Positions 1 through 8,486 of a stretch of DNA of 64,000 nucleotides are shown one piece after another (the stretch's first letter is position 1; each line of letters begins with the position of its first letter). The notes under the pieces were generated by a model that ran no database searches, had not been told where the DNA came from, and saw nothing but the letters and a program-made list of their open reading frames with translations. Both the position numbers and the translations under genes were made by a program. The DNA lies in NCBI RefSeq assembly GCF_023277115.1, contig NZ_JALQCS010000001.1, forward strand, positions 496,001 to 560,000, read 5' to 3'. The DNA comes from Acidithiobacillus acidisediminis. Lineage in GTDB: Bacteria > Pseudomonadota > Gammaproteobacteria > Acidithiobacillales > Acidithiobacillaceae.

Positions 1-249
1 GCCGGCGGCCATGACGATGATGTCGGCGACCACTTCTTCGGGCGTCAGGGCGATATCGATAATGGGACAGTGTTCGTCGAAGGCGTCCCGGAGGTCTTGG
101 CGGAAGCCGTAGAGTGCCTTGCCACTACTACCTTGCTGGTGTCCCACCAGTTGCAGGCGATCGGTGGGCAGGAGCAGGCGTTCCAGGAGGATCCGTGCGG
201 CCAGGTGTTTACCTGTGCTGCCGTTGGCACCGATGATGGAAATGTCCAC
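1..249 (-). CDS. Malate/lactate dehydrogenase-like protein, N-terminal part
   Basis: Only the first 83 codons are inside the window; the gene runs off the left edge. The product begins with a Rossmann nucleotide-binding fold, with the glycine pattern GANGSTG directly after the first beta strand (residues 7-13), and ends at a second conserved strand reading ADIIVMAAG. This matches NAD(P)-dependent malate/lactate dehydrogenases, which interconvert an alpha-hydroxy acid and its keto acid in the cytoplasm. The start is taken as the GTG at 249 because AAGGG lies eight bases upstream. It follows marC with a 21-base gap and is probably co-transcribed with it. Without the catalytic His/Asp region the substrate cannot be decided. 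Confidence 0.7.
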   Translation of the reverse strand, partial: MDISIIGANGSTGKHLAARILLERLLLPTDRLQLVGHQQGSSGKALYGFRQDLRDAFDEHCPIIDIALTPEEVVADIIVMAAG

Positions 250-270
250 GGTCTCAGCCCTTGATCTGGC

Positions 271-900
271 TCATGCCAAACCCGGTAATAAGGTCAACAG
301 ACCCTGACAAATAAAACGGATGGCGATGGCACCCAGAATCAGACCCGCAAGTTTGGTGATGATTTCGATGCCCAGACTCCCCAGAAAGGCCGAAATTCGA
401 TGCGACTGTCGCATGGCCCAATAGGCCAGCAGGGTGGCCAAGAGGATGTCGACGATGATCAGGAGGTAACCCCCCAGGCTGTCGGCGTTGTGACCGTAGA
501 TAATGACGGTGCTGATGGCACCCGGTCCTGCCAGCAAGGGAATGCCCAACGGCGTCACAGTACTGCTGCGTTGAGGGTTTTTCCCTTCGGCGGATGGTAG
601 GAGGTTATCGGTGACCAGCATTTGTATAGACATGAGCAGCAGCAGGAGCCCGCCGCTGACCTTGAACTCAGCGATACCAATAAAGAAATACTGGAGTATT
701 CTGGCGCCAAACAGGGTACTGGCGATCAGTACCCCGGAAACCGCTATGGCGATTTGGCGGGCGGTGCGTTCTTGCTGTGCGATGCTTTTATCGCTGTTCA
801 GGGCGATAAATAGCGGTACGATGCCAACGGGATCCATCAGCACGACCAAGGTGATGAAAGCCTGGACGCTGATAGCCAGTTCAGTGGATGAAAAGTTCAT
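271..900 (-). CDS. marC: MarC family integral membrane protein
   Basis: The 209-residue product is almost entirely hydrophobic with about six membrane segments, as in the MarC/UPF0056 family (about 200 residues). The family signature is visible near the N-terminus as LVVLMDPVGIVPLF and again as LGIPLLAGPGAIST in the second half. The function of the family is unsettled; an early link with multiple antibiotic resistance was not upheld. The open frame extends upstream to 1080, but the ATG at 900 is chosen because the membrane domain starts right after it and the upstream extension is polar and low in similarity. It lies upstream of the dehydrogenase-like gene. Confidence 0.85.
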   Translation of the reverse strand: MNFSSTELAISVQAFITLVVLMDPVGIVPLFIALNSDKSIAQQERTARQIAIAVSGVLIASTLFGARILQYFFIGIAEFKVSGGLLLLLMSIQMLVTDNLLPSAEGKNPQRSSTVTPLGIPLLAGPGAISTVIIYGHNADSLGGYLLIIVDILLATLLAYWAMRQSHRISAFLGSLGIEIITKLAGLILGAIAIRFICQGLLTLLPGLA

Positions 901-1326
901 GGAGTGGACGCCCCCAAGAGATGTTGCGCCACCGAGGTGATCCCAATAGCGACAGCGGATGGCAGTTGGTGGCGCATCCTCGACACTCGCGCGGCAAATG
1001 TCAAACTCCAGCCATGGGAGCTGCCCCCTGATGTCTTGAGACGGCAGTCCGTTAGCAGTGTGTGGTGGGGCGTGCATCATGTATCGGGATCAAGCAGGTA
1101 TCGTGCCGCTGTTAGAATGGCCAAGAGGAGAACTAGCCTAGAGTCCTCGGTATGCTGGCTCTTTGACAGGGTATCCTTGGTGCGCGCGGTTTGGTGCCTG
1201 CCCCATGAAAGTGCATAATGCCACGCCATGGTGCAGTAGCGGACGGTTTGCTGCAGGCAGGGTGCGCCGGAACGCCAGTCGTCTCGTGTAGAGTTCCCGG
1301 GCTCAGCAGGCGACCCTTTCCTGATC

Positions 1327-1342
1327 TGGCACGGGTTATGCT
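1327..1342 (+). promoter_or_regulatory. Sigma-54-like -24/-12 promoter
   Basis: The sequence TGGCACG, four bases, then ATGCT matches the consensus TGGCACG-N4-TTGCW at all but one position. The essential GG (1328-1329) and GC (1340-1341) are exactly 12 bases apart. It would start transcription near 1353, about 120 bases before the substrate-binding protein gene. A perfect version of the same box stands before exbB at 13933. Confidence 0.5.
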
Positions 1343-1350
1343 CCAGGACC

Positions 1351-1371
1351 GCCAACTTGGCCTGAGTTGGC
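1351..1371 (+). repeat. Inverted repeat in the leader of the importer operon
   Basis: GCCAACT and AGTTGGC form a perfect 7-bp stem with a 7-base loop, followed by CTTTTC. It lies just where transcription from the sigma-54-like box would begin, so it could be a 5' mRNA hairpin, a weak terminator or an operator. Confidence 0.4.
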
Positions 1372-1472
1372 CTTTTCGGGCGCTGCCCTGGTGACTCTTC
1401 CGTTTTTTGTGCGTTGCTGCGGAGTTGTCCTGTTGTGAGGGGTACTCTGCGCATGTTTTGGAGTAGTATCCG

Positions 1473-3128
1473 TTGAAAAATTTTTGCCGCGTGATGGGAA
1501 TGGCTTTGAGTATGCCATTGGGGTTCCTGGGTGTTGCCACAGCTTCTGCGACGCCGATCCCCCATGGAGGGACTATTTACACGGTGCCGGGTGTCGGTAT
1601 AGCCCCGCCCGCGGCGGTAAACGGCTTCAATCCTCTACTCACCTCGTCGGCCTATGATAGTCAAGTGGAAGGTAATCTTTATGCGGGGTTACTGTGGATC
1701 AACCGGCGCTTTGCCATCAATTTCAACGAAAGCATTGCCAAGCAGATCATTGTGGGCCCGCATCACCGCAGCTTTACGGTCTTGTTGCACCATTTCTGGC
1801 GTTGGTCCGACGGCCAGCCGGTAACCACTGCGGATATCGCCTATACCTACCATATGATATTGAAGTTAGGACCTTTATACCCTGGCTATGATACCGGTGG
1901 AATCCCCAAGGAAATTAAGTCATTTCAAGTATTGAGTCCCTATGCATTTCGGATCGTGACTACTCGGCCGGTCAATCCGCAGTGGTTTGAGCTCAGTGGT
2001 CTGAGCCAGTTGACGCCATACCCCAAGCAGGCATGGTCAAAATATAGTGTTCAACAGCTCAACGACAATATGACCAATTTGAAATTTTTCAAGGTGGTGG
2101 ATGGGCCATTTCAACTGGAGTCTTTTCATCCGGGACGCTATGTCAGCATTGTTCCCAATCCACATTATTCTGGTCCTAATCCGCCCCATGTGGCACGGGT
2201 TGTTTTTCGCTTCTTGAATTCCAACGCCGGTGTGTTTTTTGCGCTCAAGCGTGGTGCCATACAATTAGGAAACTTGCCTAACCCGCTGTACCCCGCGCGA
2301 AAGCAGTTGACCAATTATCGACTGCATCTGGCAGGGCCGATCTGGGGTTTCAATTATCTCGGCTTCAACTTTGCCAATCCGCATATCGCTTTTATCAGAA
2401 ATGTCTTGGTTCGCCGCGCCATCATGCACGCGATTGATCAGGACCTAATGATCAAAGTCATTGCGTATGGCCACGGTAGTCGCGCTTATGGTCTGATTCC
2501 CACCCACCCCGATACCTTTCTCTCCCCTGAGGCGAAAGCCCTGTTGCGCAAAGGAGAATACGATCCCGCACGGGCAAAGCAACTACTGCGTGAGGCCGGA
2601 TGGCACCGGGGTCCGGACGGTATTCGCGAAAAAAATGGGCGGAAATTGGAATTCACGCTCTATATGCCACCGCAAATGGTGCGTGGCCCCACACTGCTCA
2701 CGCAGATGTTGGGCGCAGTGGGGATAGAGGTGCATTTACGGGAAAAGCCCTTCAATGAAGTCTATGCCGAGATGATCGATCCTCACAATACCCATTGGCA
2801 GGCGGTATACCTAGGCTGGAGCCAAAGCGCTTTCCCTACGGGGGGGTCCATCTTTCGCTGTGGCGGCGCACAGAACAGCTACCATTACTGCAATGCCGAG
2901 ATGGATCGCCTACAAGACGCCATACGGGTACACACGGGCCTCAAGGCGCTGTATATATATCAAAACTATTTTACGGAGCAGCAACCCGTTATTGTCCTGC
3001 CCGACTGGAATTTGTTCATCATGGCGGCAAAGAACATCCATGGCCTGCAACGTGCCCTACCGCCCTTGGGAGGCTTCAATCCGCAATTCCTGTGGATTGA
3101 TCCTGAAGCCAAAAAAACGAAGGAATGA
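1473..3128 (+). CDS. Periplasmic substrate-binding protein of a peptide-type ABC importer (family 5)
   Basis: The 551-residue product has a signal peptide ending in an AxA site (TASATP, near residue 27) and no lipobox cysteine, then a complete family-5 solute-binding domain. Typical elements are the WRWSDGQPVTTADI motif near residue 110 and YDPARAKQLLREAGW in the second half. It would capture oligopeptides or a similar ligand in the periplasm and deliver it to the permease encoded next. The start is TTG at 1473, supported by GGAG nine bases upstream; an ATG 21 bases later is the alternative. A paralogue lies at 9787-11439. It opens a run of eleven closely packed genes. Confidence 0.88.
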   Translation: MKNFCRVMGMALSMPLGFLGVATASATPIPHGGTIYTVPGVGIAPPAAVNGFNPLLTSSAYDSQVEGNLYAGLLWINRRFAINFNESIAKQIIVGPHHRSFTVLLHHFWRWSDGQPVTTADIAYTYHMILKLGPLYPGYDTGGIPKEIKSFQVLSPYAFRIVTTRPVNPQWFELSGLSQLTPYPKQAWSKYSVQQLNDNMTNLKFFKVVDGPFQLESFHPGRYVSIVPNPHYSGPNPPHVARVVFRFLNSNAGVFFALKRGAIQLGNLPNPLYPARKQLTNYRLHLAGPIWGFNYLGFNFANPHIAFIRNVLVRRAIMHAIDQDLMIKVIAYGHGSRAYGLIPTHPDTFLSPEAKALLRKGEYDPARAKQLLREAGWHRGPDGIREKNGRKLEFTLYMPPQMVRGPTLLTQMLGAVGIEVHLREKPFNEVYAEMIDPHNTHWQAVYLGWSQSAFPTGGSIFRCGGAQNSYHYCNAEMDRLQDAIRVHTGLKALYIYQNYFTEQQPVIVLPDWNLFIMAAKNIHGLQRALPPLGGFNPQFLWIDPEAKKTKE

Positions 3129-3132
3129 GCCT

Positions 3133-4095
3133 ATGATCTGGCGTATGATCTTGCGACGTCTGGGGACCTCAGTATTGTCATTATTTTTGTTGGTCACCAT
3201 TGTTTTTGCCCTGATTCACGCCACACCCGGCGGACCTGCTTACAGTATTCTGGGTATGCACGCCACACCCCAGGCGGTGGCGGCATTGAACAAGCAAATG
3301 GGTTTGGATCATCCGCTCTGGCAACAATACGCCGTGTGGTGGACCCACCTGTTTGAGGGCAATTTGGGATATTCCTTCACTCAACACGCGCCGGTTTCCT
3401 CTCTCATGGGCTCGTATCTGGAAAACTCCATTCTGCTCTATGTCCTGGCAACGGTGATTGCCATTTTCTTTTCCATATTCATTGGCATGTTCCAGGGTTA
3501 TTGGGCGGAGCGCACGCCGGGTCTGATCATTGGTGCTGGTCAGATCATCGTCTACTCCATCCCTGCCTTTTTTATCGGGGTCATGCTGATTCTGTTCTTT
3601 GCCATCGATGTGAGCTGGTTCCCGCCCGGCGGTATTGGGGGGGACATGAGCGCAAGTGGGCAAGCGGGCACCTTGAGTTATCTGCGGCACATGGTACTAC
3701 CTGCTGTCACCATTGCCTTACCTTTAACTGCTGGACTGTCACGTTACTTTGGCCATCAGGCGCGTGCTGAGTACCGGCAGGAATACGTCCGCACTGCTCG
3801 CGCTCGCGGAGTGCCGGCGTTACGGCTCGCGGTGCAGCATGTTTTGCGCAATGCCATCCGTCCATTGATCACCGTGATTGGGATGATGATCCCCGGCATT
3901 TTTGTGGGCGGTATCCTGACTGAGAGCGTGTTCAATTATCCGGGACTGGGCTGGTTACTGTGGCGCTCGGCCCTGGAACAAGACTATCCCACCTTGACGG
4001 CGATCGTGCTGCTGATCGGAGTGCTCACCATCCTGGGTAATCTGGCAGCGGACTTGACCAACAGTATCTTGGATGTGCGGGTGCGCTATGAGTAG
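3133..4095 (+). CDS. ABC importer permease, OppB/DppB type
   Basis: The product (320 residues) begins with the typical N-terminal membrane anchor (MIWRMILRRLGTS) and carries the periplasmic ATPGGPAYSILG region characteristic of OppB/DppB permeases. The cytoplasmic coupling loop reads EYVRTARARGVPALRLAVQH, the EAA-like motif that contacts the ATPases. It forms half of the transmembrane channel with the following DppC-type permease. The start ATG at 3133 has AAGGA eight bases upstream and lies four bases after the preceding stop, although the frame is open further upstream. Confidence 0.9.
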   Translation: MIWRMILRRLGTSVLSLFLLVTIVFALIHATPGGPAYSILGMHATPQAVAALNKQMGLDHPLWQQYAVWWTHLFEGNLGYSFTQHAPVSSLMGSYLENSILLYVLATVIAIFFSIFIGMFQGYWAERTPGLIIGAGQIIVYSIPAFFIGVMLILFFAIDVSWFPPGGIGGDMSASGQAGTLSYLRHMVLPAVTIALPLTAGLSRYFGHQARAEYRQEYVRTARARGVPALRLAVQHVLRNAIRPLITVIGMMIPGIFVGGILTESVFNYPGLGWLLWRSALEQDYPTLTAIVLLIGVLTILGNLAADLTNSILDVRVRYE

Positions 4096-4999
4096 TCATC
4101 CTACCGATGTGAGCTTGAGCAATAGTTTGGTGGCGCGGCCCATCCCGGGCATGTTTCGGCGTATCTGGGGCGACTCCTTGCGCTATTGGGTGGGCCAGTA
4201 TAGCCACCCCATGACGTGGATTGGTCTAGGGCTCTTCGCCTTGTTGCTGGCCTTCTCTTGGGTCGGTCCTTGGTTATATCCCGCTGATCCCCTGGCCATA
4301 CACGTCAATCACCTCTTGGTCGGGCCGTCCTGGGCCTATCCCATGGGAACCGATAACCTGGGGCGCAACCTCATGGCGCGGATGATGTCGGGTGGACGAG
4401 CAACCCTGGAGGTGGGCCTGCTGGGATCGGCCATCGCTATGGCGCTGGGAATTCTATTTGGCATGGCGGCGGCCATGAGCCCGCGCTGGCTGGACAAGGT
4501 GCTGATGCGCCTGTTGGATGCCATCCTGGCGTTGCCCGGCATTGTCCTGATGATTTTCTTTGCCGCTATTGTACCGCTGAATACCCTGAGCCTGATCCTG
4601 GTTTTGGGGGGGCTGTCTTGGCCTGGTTTGGCGCGTATCGTGCGTAATGAGGCGCTGGCCTACAAAGAGCGAGATTATGTCTTGGCGGCCCGGCAATTTG
4701 GTGCGAGTACCTTCTACATTGCGCGTACCCATCTGCTGCGTTCCATGCTGCCGATCCTGATCGTCAATGCGACCTTCATGGTGGCCGATCTGATTCTGGC
4801 CCTCTCCGGGCTTTCTTTTCTGGGTCTGGGTATCCAACCGCCCCACGCCTCTTGGGGTGGGCTGCTCAATGATGGCCTGCAGCTGGTCATCATTGGGCCA
4901 TGGTGGTTGATCGTCTTCCCCGGGGTTGCCATTTTCTTGGCCATCGTGGCGATGAATGTGCTGGGCCAGGGATTGTTGGCACGCCTGGAGGGTCGTTGA
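4088..4999 (+). CDS. ABC importer permease, OppC/DppC type
   Basis: The 303-residue membrane protein pairs with the preceding OppB-type permease. The N-terminal OppC-specific segment is followed by the periplasmic GTDNLGRNLMARMMSGGR motif typical of DppC/OppC proteins and by the coupling loop ERDYVLAARQFGASTFYIA. The start ATG at 4088 overlaps the end of the upstream gene by eight bases, implying translational coupling. The membrane-spanning C-terminal half contains the usual SFLGLGIQPPHASWG motif. Confidence 0.9.
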   Translation: MSSHPTDVSLSNSLVARPIPGMFRRIWGDSLRYWVGQYSHPMTWIGLGLFALLLAFSWVGPWLYPADPLAIHVNHLLVGPSWAYPMGTDNLGRNLMARMMSGGRATLEVGLLGSAIAMALGILFGMAAAMSPRWLDKVLMRLLDAILALPGIVLMIFFAAIVPLNTLSLILVLGGLSWPGLARIVRNEALAYKERDYVLAARQFGASTFYIARTHLLRSMLPILIVNATFMVADLILALSGLSFLGLGIQPPHASWGGLLNDGLQLVIIGPWWLIVFPGVAIFLAIVAMNVLGQGLLARLEGR

Positions 5000-5000
5000 G

Positions 5001-6017
5001 ATGGAGCAAAATCGATTGTCCGAGCGGGGCATGCGTACCATAGCCCAGGGTCTTGGGGCGCTGCACGTGGAAGATCTGACCGTAACCTTTGGCCGCGGCA
5101 AGAAGACGTTTCAGGTCATTGAGTCCCTCAACTTTTCCGTAGCGCCGGGGGAGACCCTGGGTTTGGTGGGGGAGTCGGGATCAGGTAAGTCCATGACCGC
5201 GGCAGCACTGTTGGGCTTGCTGCCCTGGGGCGGGCGGATCTCTCGCGGGTCCGTGCGCTTAGGGGATCAGGAGTTGACCCATCTATCTGCCAGGGCAATG
5301 CGGGAACTGCGCGGGCGGGAGGTGGGCATGATCTTCCAGAACCCTCTGTCGTCCCTCAATCCGAGCATGACCGTGGCGCAGCAGATTGCCGAGCCGTATC
5401 GCCTGTATCTCGGGGCGGATGCCCGGGCAGGACGTGCTCGTGCCTTGGAACTCTTGCAGGAGGTGGGGGTGCCCGATGCCGAACGCCGATTGGATGACTA
5501 TCCCCATCAGTTTTCAGGGGGGATGCGGCAGCGGGTGATGATTGCCATGGCCCTAGCGTGCAAGCCAAAGCTCCTGATTGCCGATGAGCCGACGACCGCC
5601 CTGGATGTCATCATTCAGGCGCAGATTTTGAAGTTGATTCGGCGCTTGCAGCGGGAGCACGGGATGGCCGTGATCTTCATCACCCATGATTTGTCTTTGG
5701 TCGCCGAATATGCGGATCAAGTCATGGTGCTGTATGCCGGCCGCACGGTGGAGCGTGGCCGCACCCCGGAGTTCTTTGCCAATCCTCGGCATCCCTACAG
5801 CCGCGCCTTGCTGAACTCCATCCCGAGACTCGCCAACGGCGATGCGCGTTTGAGCGATATCGACGGCCTGCCGCCCCGTCCTCAGGCCTTTCCTACCGGT
5901 TGTCGCTTTGCACCTCGCTGTACGTTACGGACGGAGGATTGTGAGCTCCGCTACCCCCCGGCCAGCGGCGAAGGCCACCAGTTCTTCTGTGTGCACCCCG
6001 TGGGAGGTGCCGCATGA
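5001..6017 (+). CDS. ABC importer ATPase, OppD/DppD type
   Basis: The 338-residue cytoplasmic ATPase contains Walker A (GESGSGKS, near residue 57), the signature FSGGMRQRV, Walker B followed by the catalytic Glu ([12 protein letters not shown]) and an H-loop (ITHDLSLV). Its C-terminus has the oligopeptide-transporter-specific cysteine cluster [14 protein letters not shown], which in some family members binds an iron-sulfur cluster. The ATG at 5001 follows the permease stop by one base. It hydrolyses ATP together with the following OppF-type ATPase to drive import. Confidence 0.9.
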   Translation: MEQNRLSERGMRTIAQGLGALHVEDLTVTFGRGKKTFQVIESLNFSVAPGETLGLVGESGSGKSMTAAALLGLLPWGGRISRGSVRLGDQELTHLSARAMRELRGREVGMIFQNPLSSLNPSMTVAQQIAEPYRLYLGADARAGRARALELLQEVGVPDAERRLDDYPHQFSGGMRQRVMIAMALACKPKLLIADEPTTALDVIIQAQILKLIRRLQREHGMAVIFITHDLSLVAEYADQVMVLYAGRTVERGRTPEFFANPRHPYSRALLNSIPRLANGDARLSDIDGLPPRPQAFPTGCRFAPRCTLRTEDCELRYPPASGEGHQFFCVHPVGGAA

Positions 6018-7006
6018 GCGCTTGGCTGGAGGTGGAACATCTCGACGTGCGCTTTCCTCTGGGTGAAGGGGGGCTACTGCGAGAGAGTCAGGGCTATGTC
6101 CATGCACTCAGTGATGTGAGTCTGCACCTCGATCAAGGGGAAACCATTGGTTTGATTGGGGAATCCGGTTCGGGTAAAAGTACCCTGGGGCGCGCCATCC
6201 TCCATCTGGTGCGTCCCACGGCGGGGGCTGTGCACTTTGAGGGAGAGAATCTGACGGCGTTGAGCGAGGCGGCGATTCGTCCCTTTCGACTGCAGATGCA
6301 GATGGTATTTCAGGACCCCTATGATTCCATGAATCCGCGGATGACGGTGGGTCAGATCATCATGGAGCCGCTGAACCTGCAGCACATTGGTACGGCGCGT
6401 GGTCGTCGCAAGAAGGCCGAGGATCTACTGGAGCGTATGGGGCTGGATCGTCGGGCAATGAATCGCTACCCGGTACAGTATTCCGGCGGGCAGCGGCAGC
6501 GGATTGCCATTGCCCGTGCCTTGAGCACGGAGCCACGTCTTTTGGTGTTGGATGAGCCGACGTCGGGGCTCGATGTCTCGATGCAGGCGCGCATTCTGAA
6601 TTTGCTGAAAGATTTGCAAAGTGAGATGGGTCTGGGCTACGTCTTTATCAGTCACGATCTGGGAGCCGTATCCTATCTGGCCCAGCGTATTGCGGTGATG
6701 TATCTCGGGCGGATCGTGGAGTTGGCACCCACCCGAGTGCTTACGCAGCAACCCGCCCATCCCTATACGGTGTCTTTGATGGATGCCTTGCCGCCCATGG
6801 TTCGGCAAAACGACCAGGAACGCCTGCCACCGCCGAGTGGCGAGCCCCCGTCGCCAGTGCATCCCCCGGCGGGATGTGCCTTTCATACGCGTTGCCCACA
6901 CGTGGCCGCGCGCTGTAAGGAACTGCGCCCCCCCTTACAGGAACTGAGCGGTGGGCATTACGTTGCCTGTCATTTTCCATTGGGGGGCGTGGGGACGGCG
7001 ATTTGA
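6014..7006 (+). CDS. ABC importer ATPase, OppF/DppF type
   Basis: The second ATPase (330 residues) has Walker [10 protein letters not shown], signature YSGGQRQRI, Walker B LLVLDEPTSGLD and the C-terminal cysteine-containing oligopeptide-transporter tail (GCAFHTRCPHVAARC). Its ATG overlaps the preceding stop codon (ATGA). With the OppD-type partner it completes a five-part importer. The next gene, tldD, starts 25 bases downstream on the same strand. Confidence 0.9.
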   Translation: MSAWLEVEHLDVRFPLGEGGLLRESQGYVHALSDVSLHLDQGETIGLIGESGSGKSTLGRAILHLVRPTAGAVHFEGENLTALSEAAIRPFRLQMQMVFQDPYDSMNPRMTVGQIIMEPLNLQHIGTARGRRKKAEDLLERMGLDRRAMNRYPVQYSGGQRQRIAIARALSTEPRLLVLDEPTSGLDVSMQARILNLLKDLQSEMGLGYVFISHDLGAVSYLAQRIAVMYLGRIVELAPTRVLTQQPAHPYTVSLMDALPPMVRQNDQERLPPPSGEPPSPVHPPAGCAFHTRCPHVAARCKELRPPLQELSGGHYVACHFPLGGVGTAI

Positions 7007-7031
7007 TCCCGCGCACTACTGGAGTCTCATC

Positions 7032-8486
7032 ATGAATATTGTGGAACGTCCGTCTTTGGTCGCGCTTGCCGAGCGTGTTCTTGGCGAGCTGGGGGGCTTG
7101 GCCTGGTGGTCCCTGCTTTTGGAGGAGCGCGAAACCCTGCTGCTGCAGGTAGAGCGTGGTGTCGGCCTGGCCCCGTTTCGGTCGCGCGGCCGCAGTGCCC
7201 TGATTGGGGTCATGGCTCAGGGGAATGTGGCCTACGCCTCTGTTACGGATTTTTCCGAGTCAGCCATTCGTCAGGCGGTGGAGGCCGCAGTGCAGCGCGC
7301 CCAGTCTGCCGCGTCCGTGGCCTTGTACCATGCGCAGGACTGGCCAATGGCGACGGAATCTGGCGATTGGCACTCGGCTTTTGCGCAAGGCACACCTCTA
7401 TCCGTACAGGATGGCCTGCACCAGCTGCATGCGTTGGATACCGCGATGGCCCAGTCGCCCCAGGTGGTGGATAGATACGCCGGGCTGGAAACTCGGGCCA
7501 TCGATAGGCTCTTCTGGCACGCTGCGGGCGCACGGCAACGACAATACACGCACCTCTGCCTTCCGCGCTTGCGGGTTACGGTCAGTGACGGTCACGAGGT
7601 GCAAAGCCGTAGCTTCAGCCCGTTGGGCCAGGGGATTGCCAGCGCGGAGCTGCTCCAGCAACTCGGTTTTATTACGGAGACAGCGCAACGCTTGACGGTG
7701 GAGGCGCGGGAGCTGGTGGCCGCGCCCAATTGCCCCAGCGGCCCTTGGGATCTGATCCTGTCGCCAGGACAAATGGCGTTACAGATTCATGAGAGCATTG
7801 GGCACCCGCTGGAATTGGACCGGATTCTTGGTGATGAGCGCAATTATGCGGGCTGGAGTTTTTTGCAATTGGCGGACTTTGGCACTTTGCGCTATGGGAG
7901 TCCCTTACTGAATGTGGTCTTCGATCCTGCTGAGACGGGAGAGCTGGCAGCCTATGGCTTTGATGATGAGGGTAGCAAGGCGGAGCGCCACTATCTGATT
8001 CGGGACGGGGTCTTGCAGCGGCCCCTGGGCGGAGCTCGCTCGGCGGCACGCGCCAATATGCCAGCACTGGCTTGTGCGCGGGTTTGCGATCCCTTGCGGC
8101 CGCCCATCGATCGTATGGCCAATATCAATCTGGAACCCGGCAATCAGAGCTTTGCTGAGATCATCGCCAGCACGGAACGCGGGATTTGGATGGACGAGAA
8201 CCGATCTTGGTCCATCGATCAGCAGCGCGACAAGTTCCAGTTTGGTTGTGAGTGGGGGCGACTGGTGGAACAGGGAGAGATCAAAGGCTGGGTGAAAAAT
8301 CCGAATTATCGCGGCCGCACCCTGGCGTTCTGGCAGGCCTTGGATGCCGTCGGCGATCGGTCCACCTACGCCGTGTCGGGCTCCCCCTACTGTGGCAAGG
8401 GGGAGTTGAACCAGTCCATTACTGTGGGGCACGCCTCGCCCATCTGCCGCTTTCACGGCATTGAAGTCTTTGGGGGTGCGGCATGA
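7032..8486 (+). CDS. tldD: Metallopeptidase TldD
   Basis: The 484-residue product carries the TldD zinc-binding motif HESIGH (His253, Glu254, His258) and the conserved C-terminal CGKGELNQSITVG block. TldD forms a heterodimer with TldE that degrades or trims unstructured and modified peptides in the cytoplasm; in E. coli the pair matures microcin B17 and degrades the CcdA antidote. The ATG at 7032 is chosen over the longer open frame because it starts the conserved domain and follows oppF. The placement directly behind a peptide importer suggests that imported peptides are its substrates. Confidence 0.93.
   Translation: MNIVERPSLVALAERVLGELGGLAWWSLLLEERETLLLQVERGVGLAPFRSRGRSALIGVMAQGNVAYASVTDFSESAIRQAVEAAVQRAQSAASVALYHAQDWPMATESGDWHSAFAQGTPLSVQDGLHQLHALDTAMAQSPQVVDRYAGLETRAIDRLFWHAAGARQRQYTHLCLPRLRVTVSDGHEVQSRSFSPLGQGIASAELLQQLGFITETAQRLTVEARELVAAPNCPSGPWDLILSPGQMALQIHESIGHPLELDRILGDERNYAGWSFLQLADFGTLRYGSPLLNVVFDPAETGELAAYGFDDEGSKAERHYLIRDGVLQRPLGGARSAARANMPALACARVCDPLRPPIDRMANINLEPGNQSFAEIIASTERGIWMDENRSWSIDQQRDKFQFGCEWGRLVEQGEIKGWVKNPNYRGRTLAFWQALDAVGDRSTYAVSGSPYCGKGELNQSITVGHASPICRFHGIEVFGGAA

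Larger units (their letters stand above)
901..1472. other. Intergenic regulatory region between divergent marC and importer operon
   Basis: No convincing gene is seen in these 572 bases; open frames here are overlapping and of unnatural composition. It separates divergently transcribed marC and the importer operon. It holds a sigma-54-like box (1327-1342), an inverted repeat (1351-1371), and two possible activator half-site groups: TTGGTGC at 1191-1197 and TGCC...GGTGCA at 1219-1235, the latter resembling the dyad in front of exbB. Confidence 0.5.

Noticed and set aside
1163-1190. TTGACA at 1163-1168 as a sigma-70 -35 box for the importer operon.
   Set aside because: No acceptable -10 hexamer occurs 16-18 bases downstream, and the position is 300 bases from the gene.
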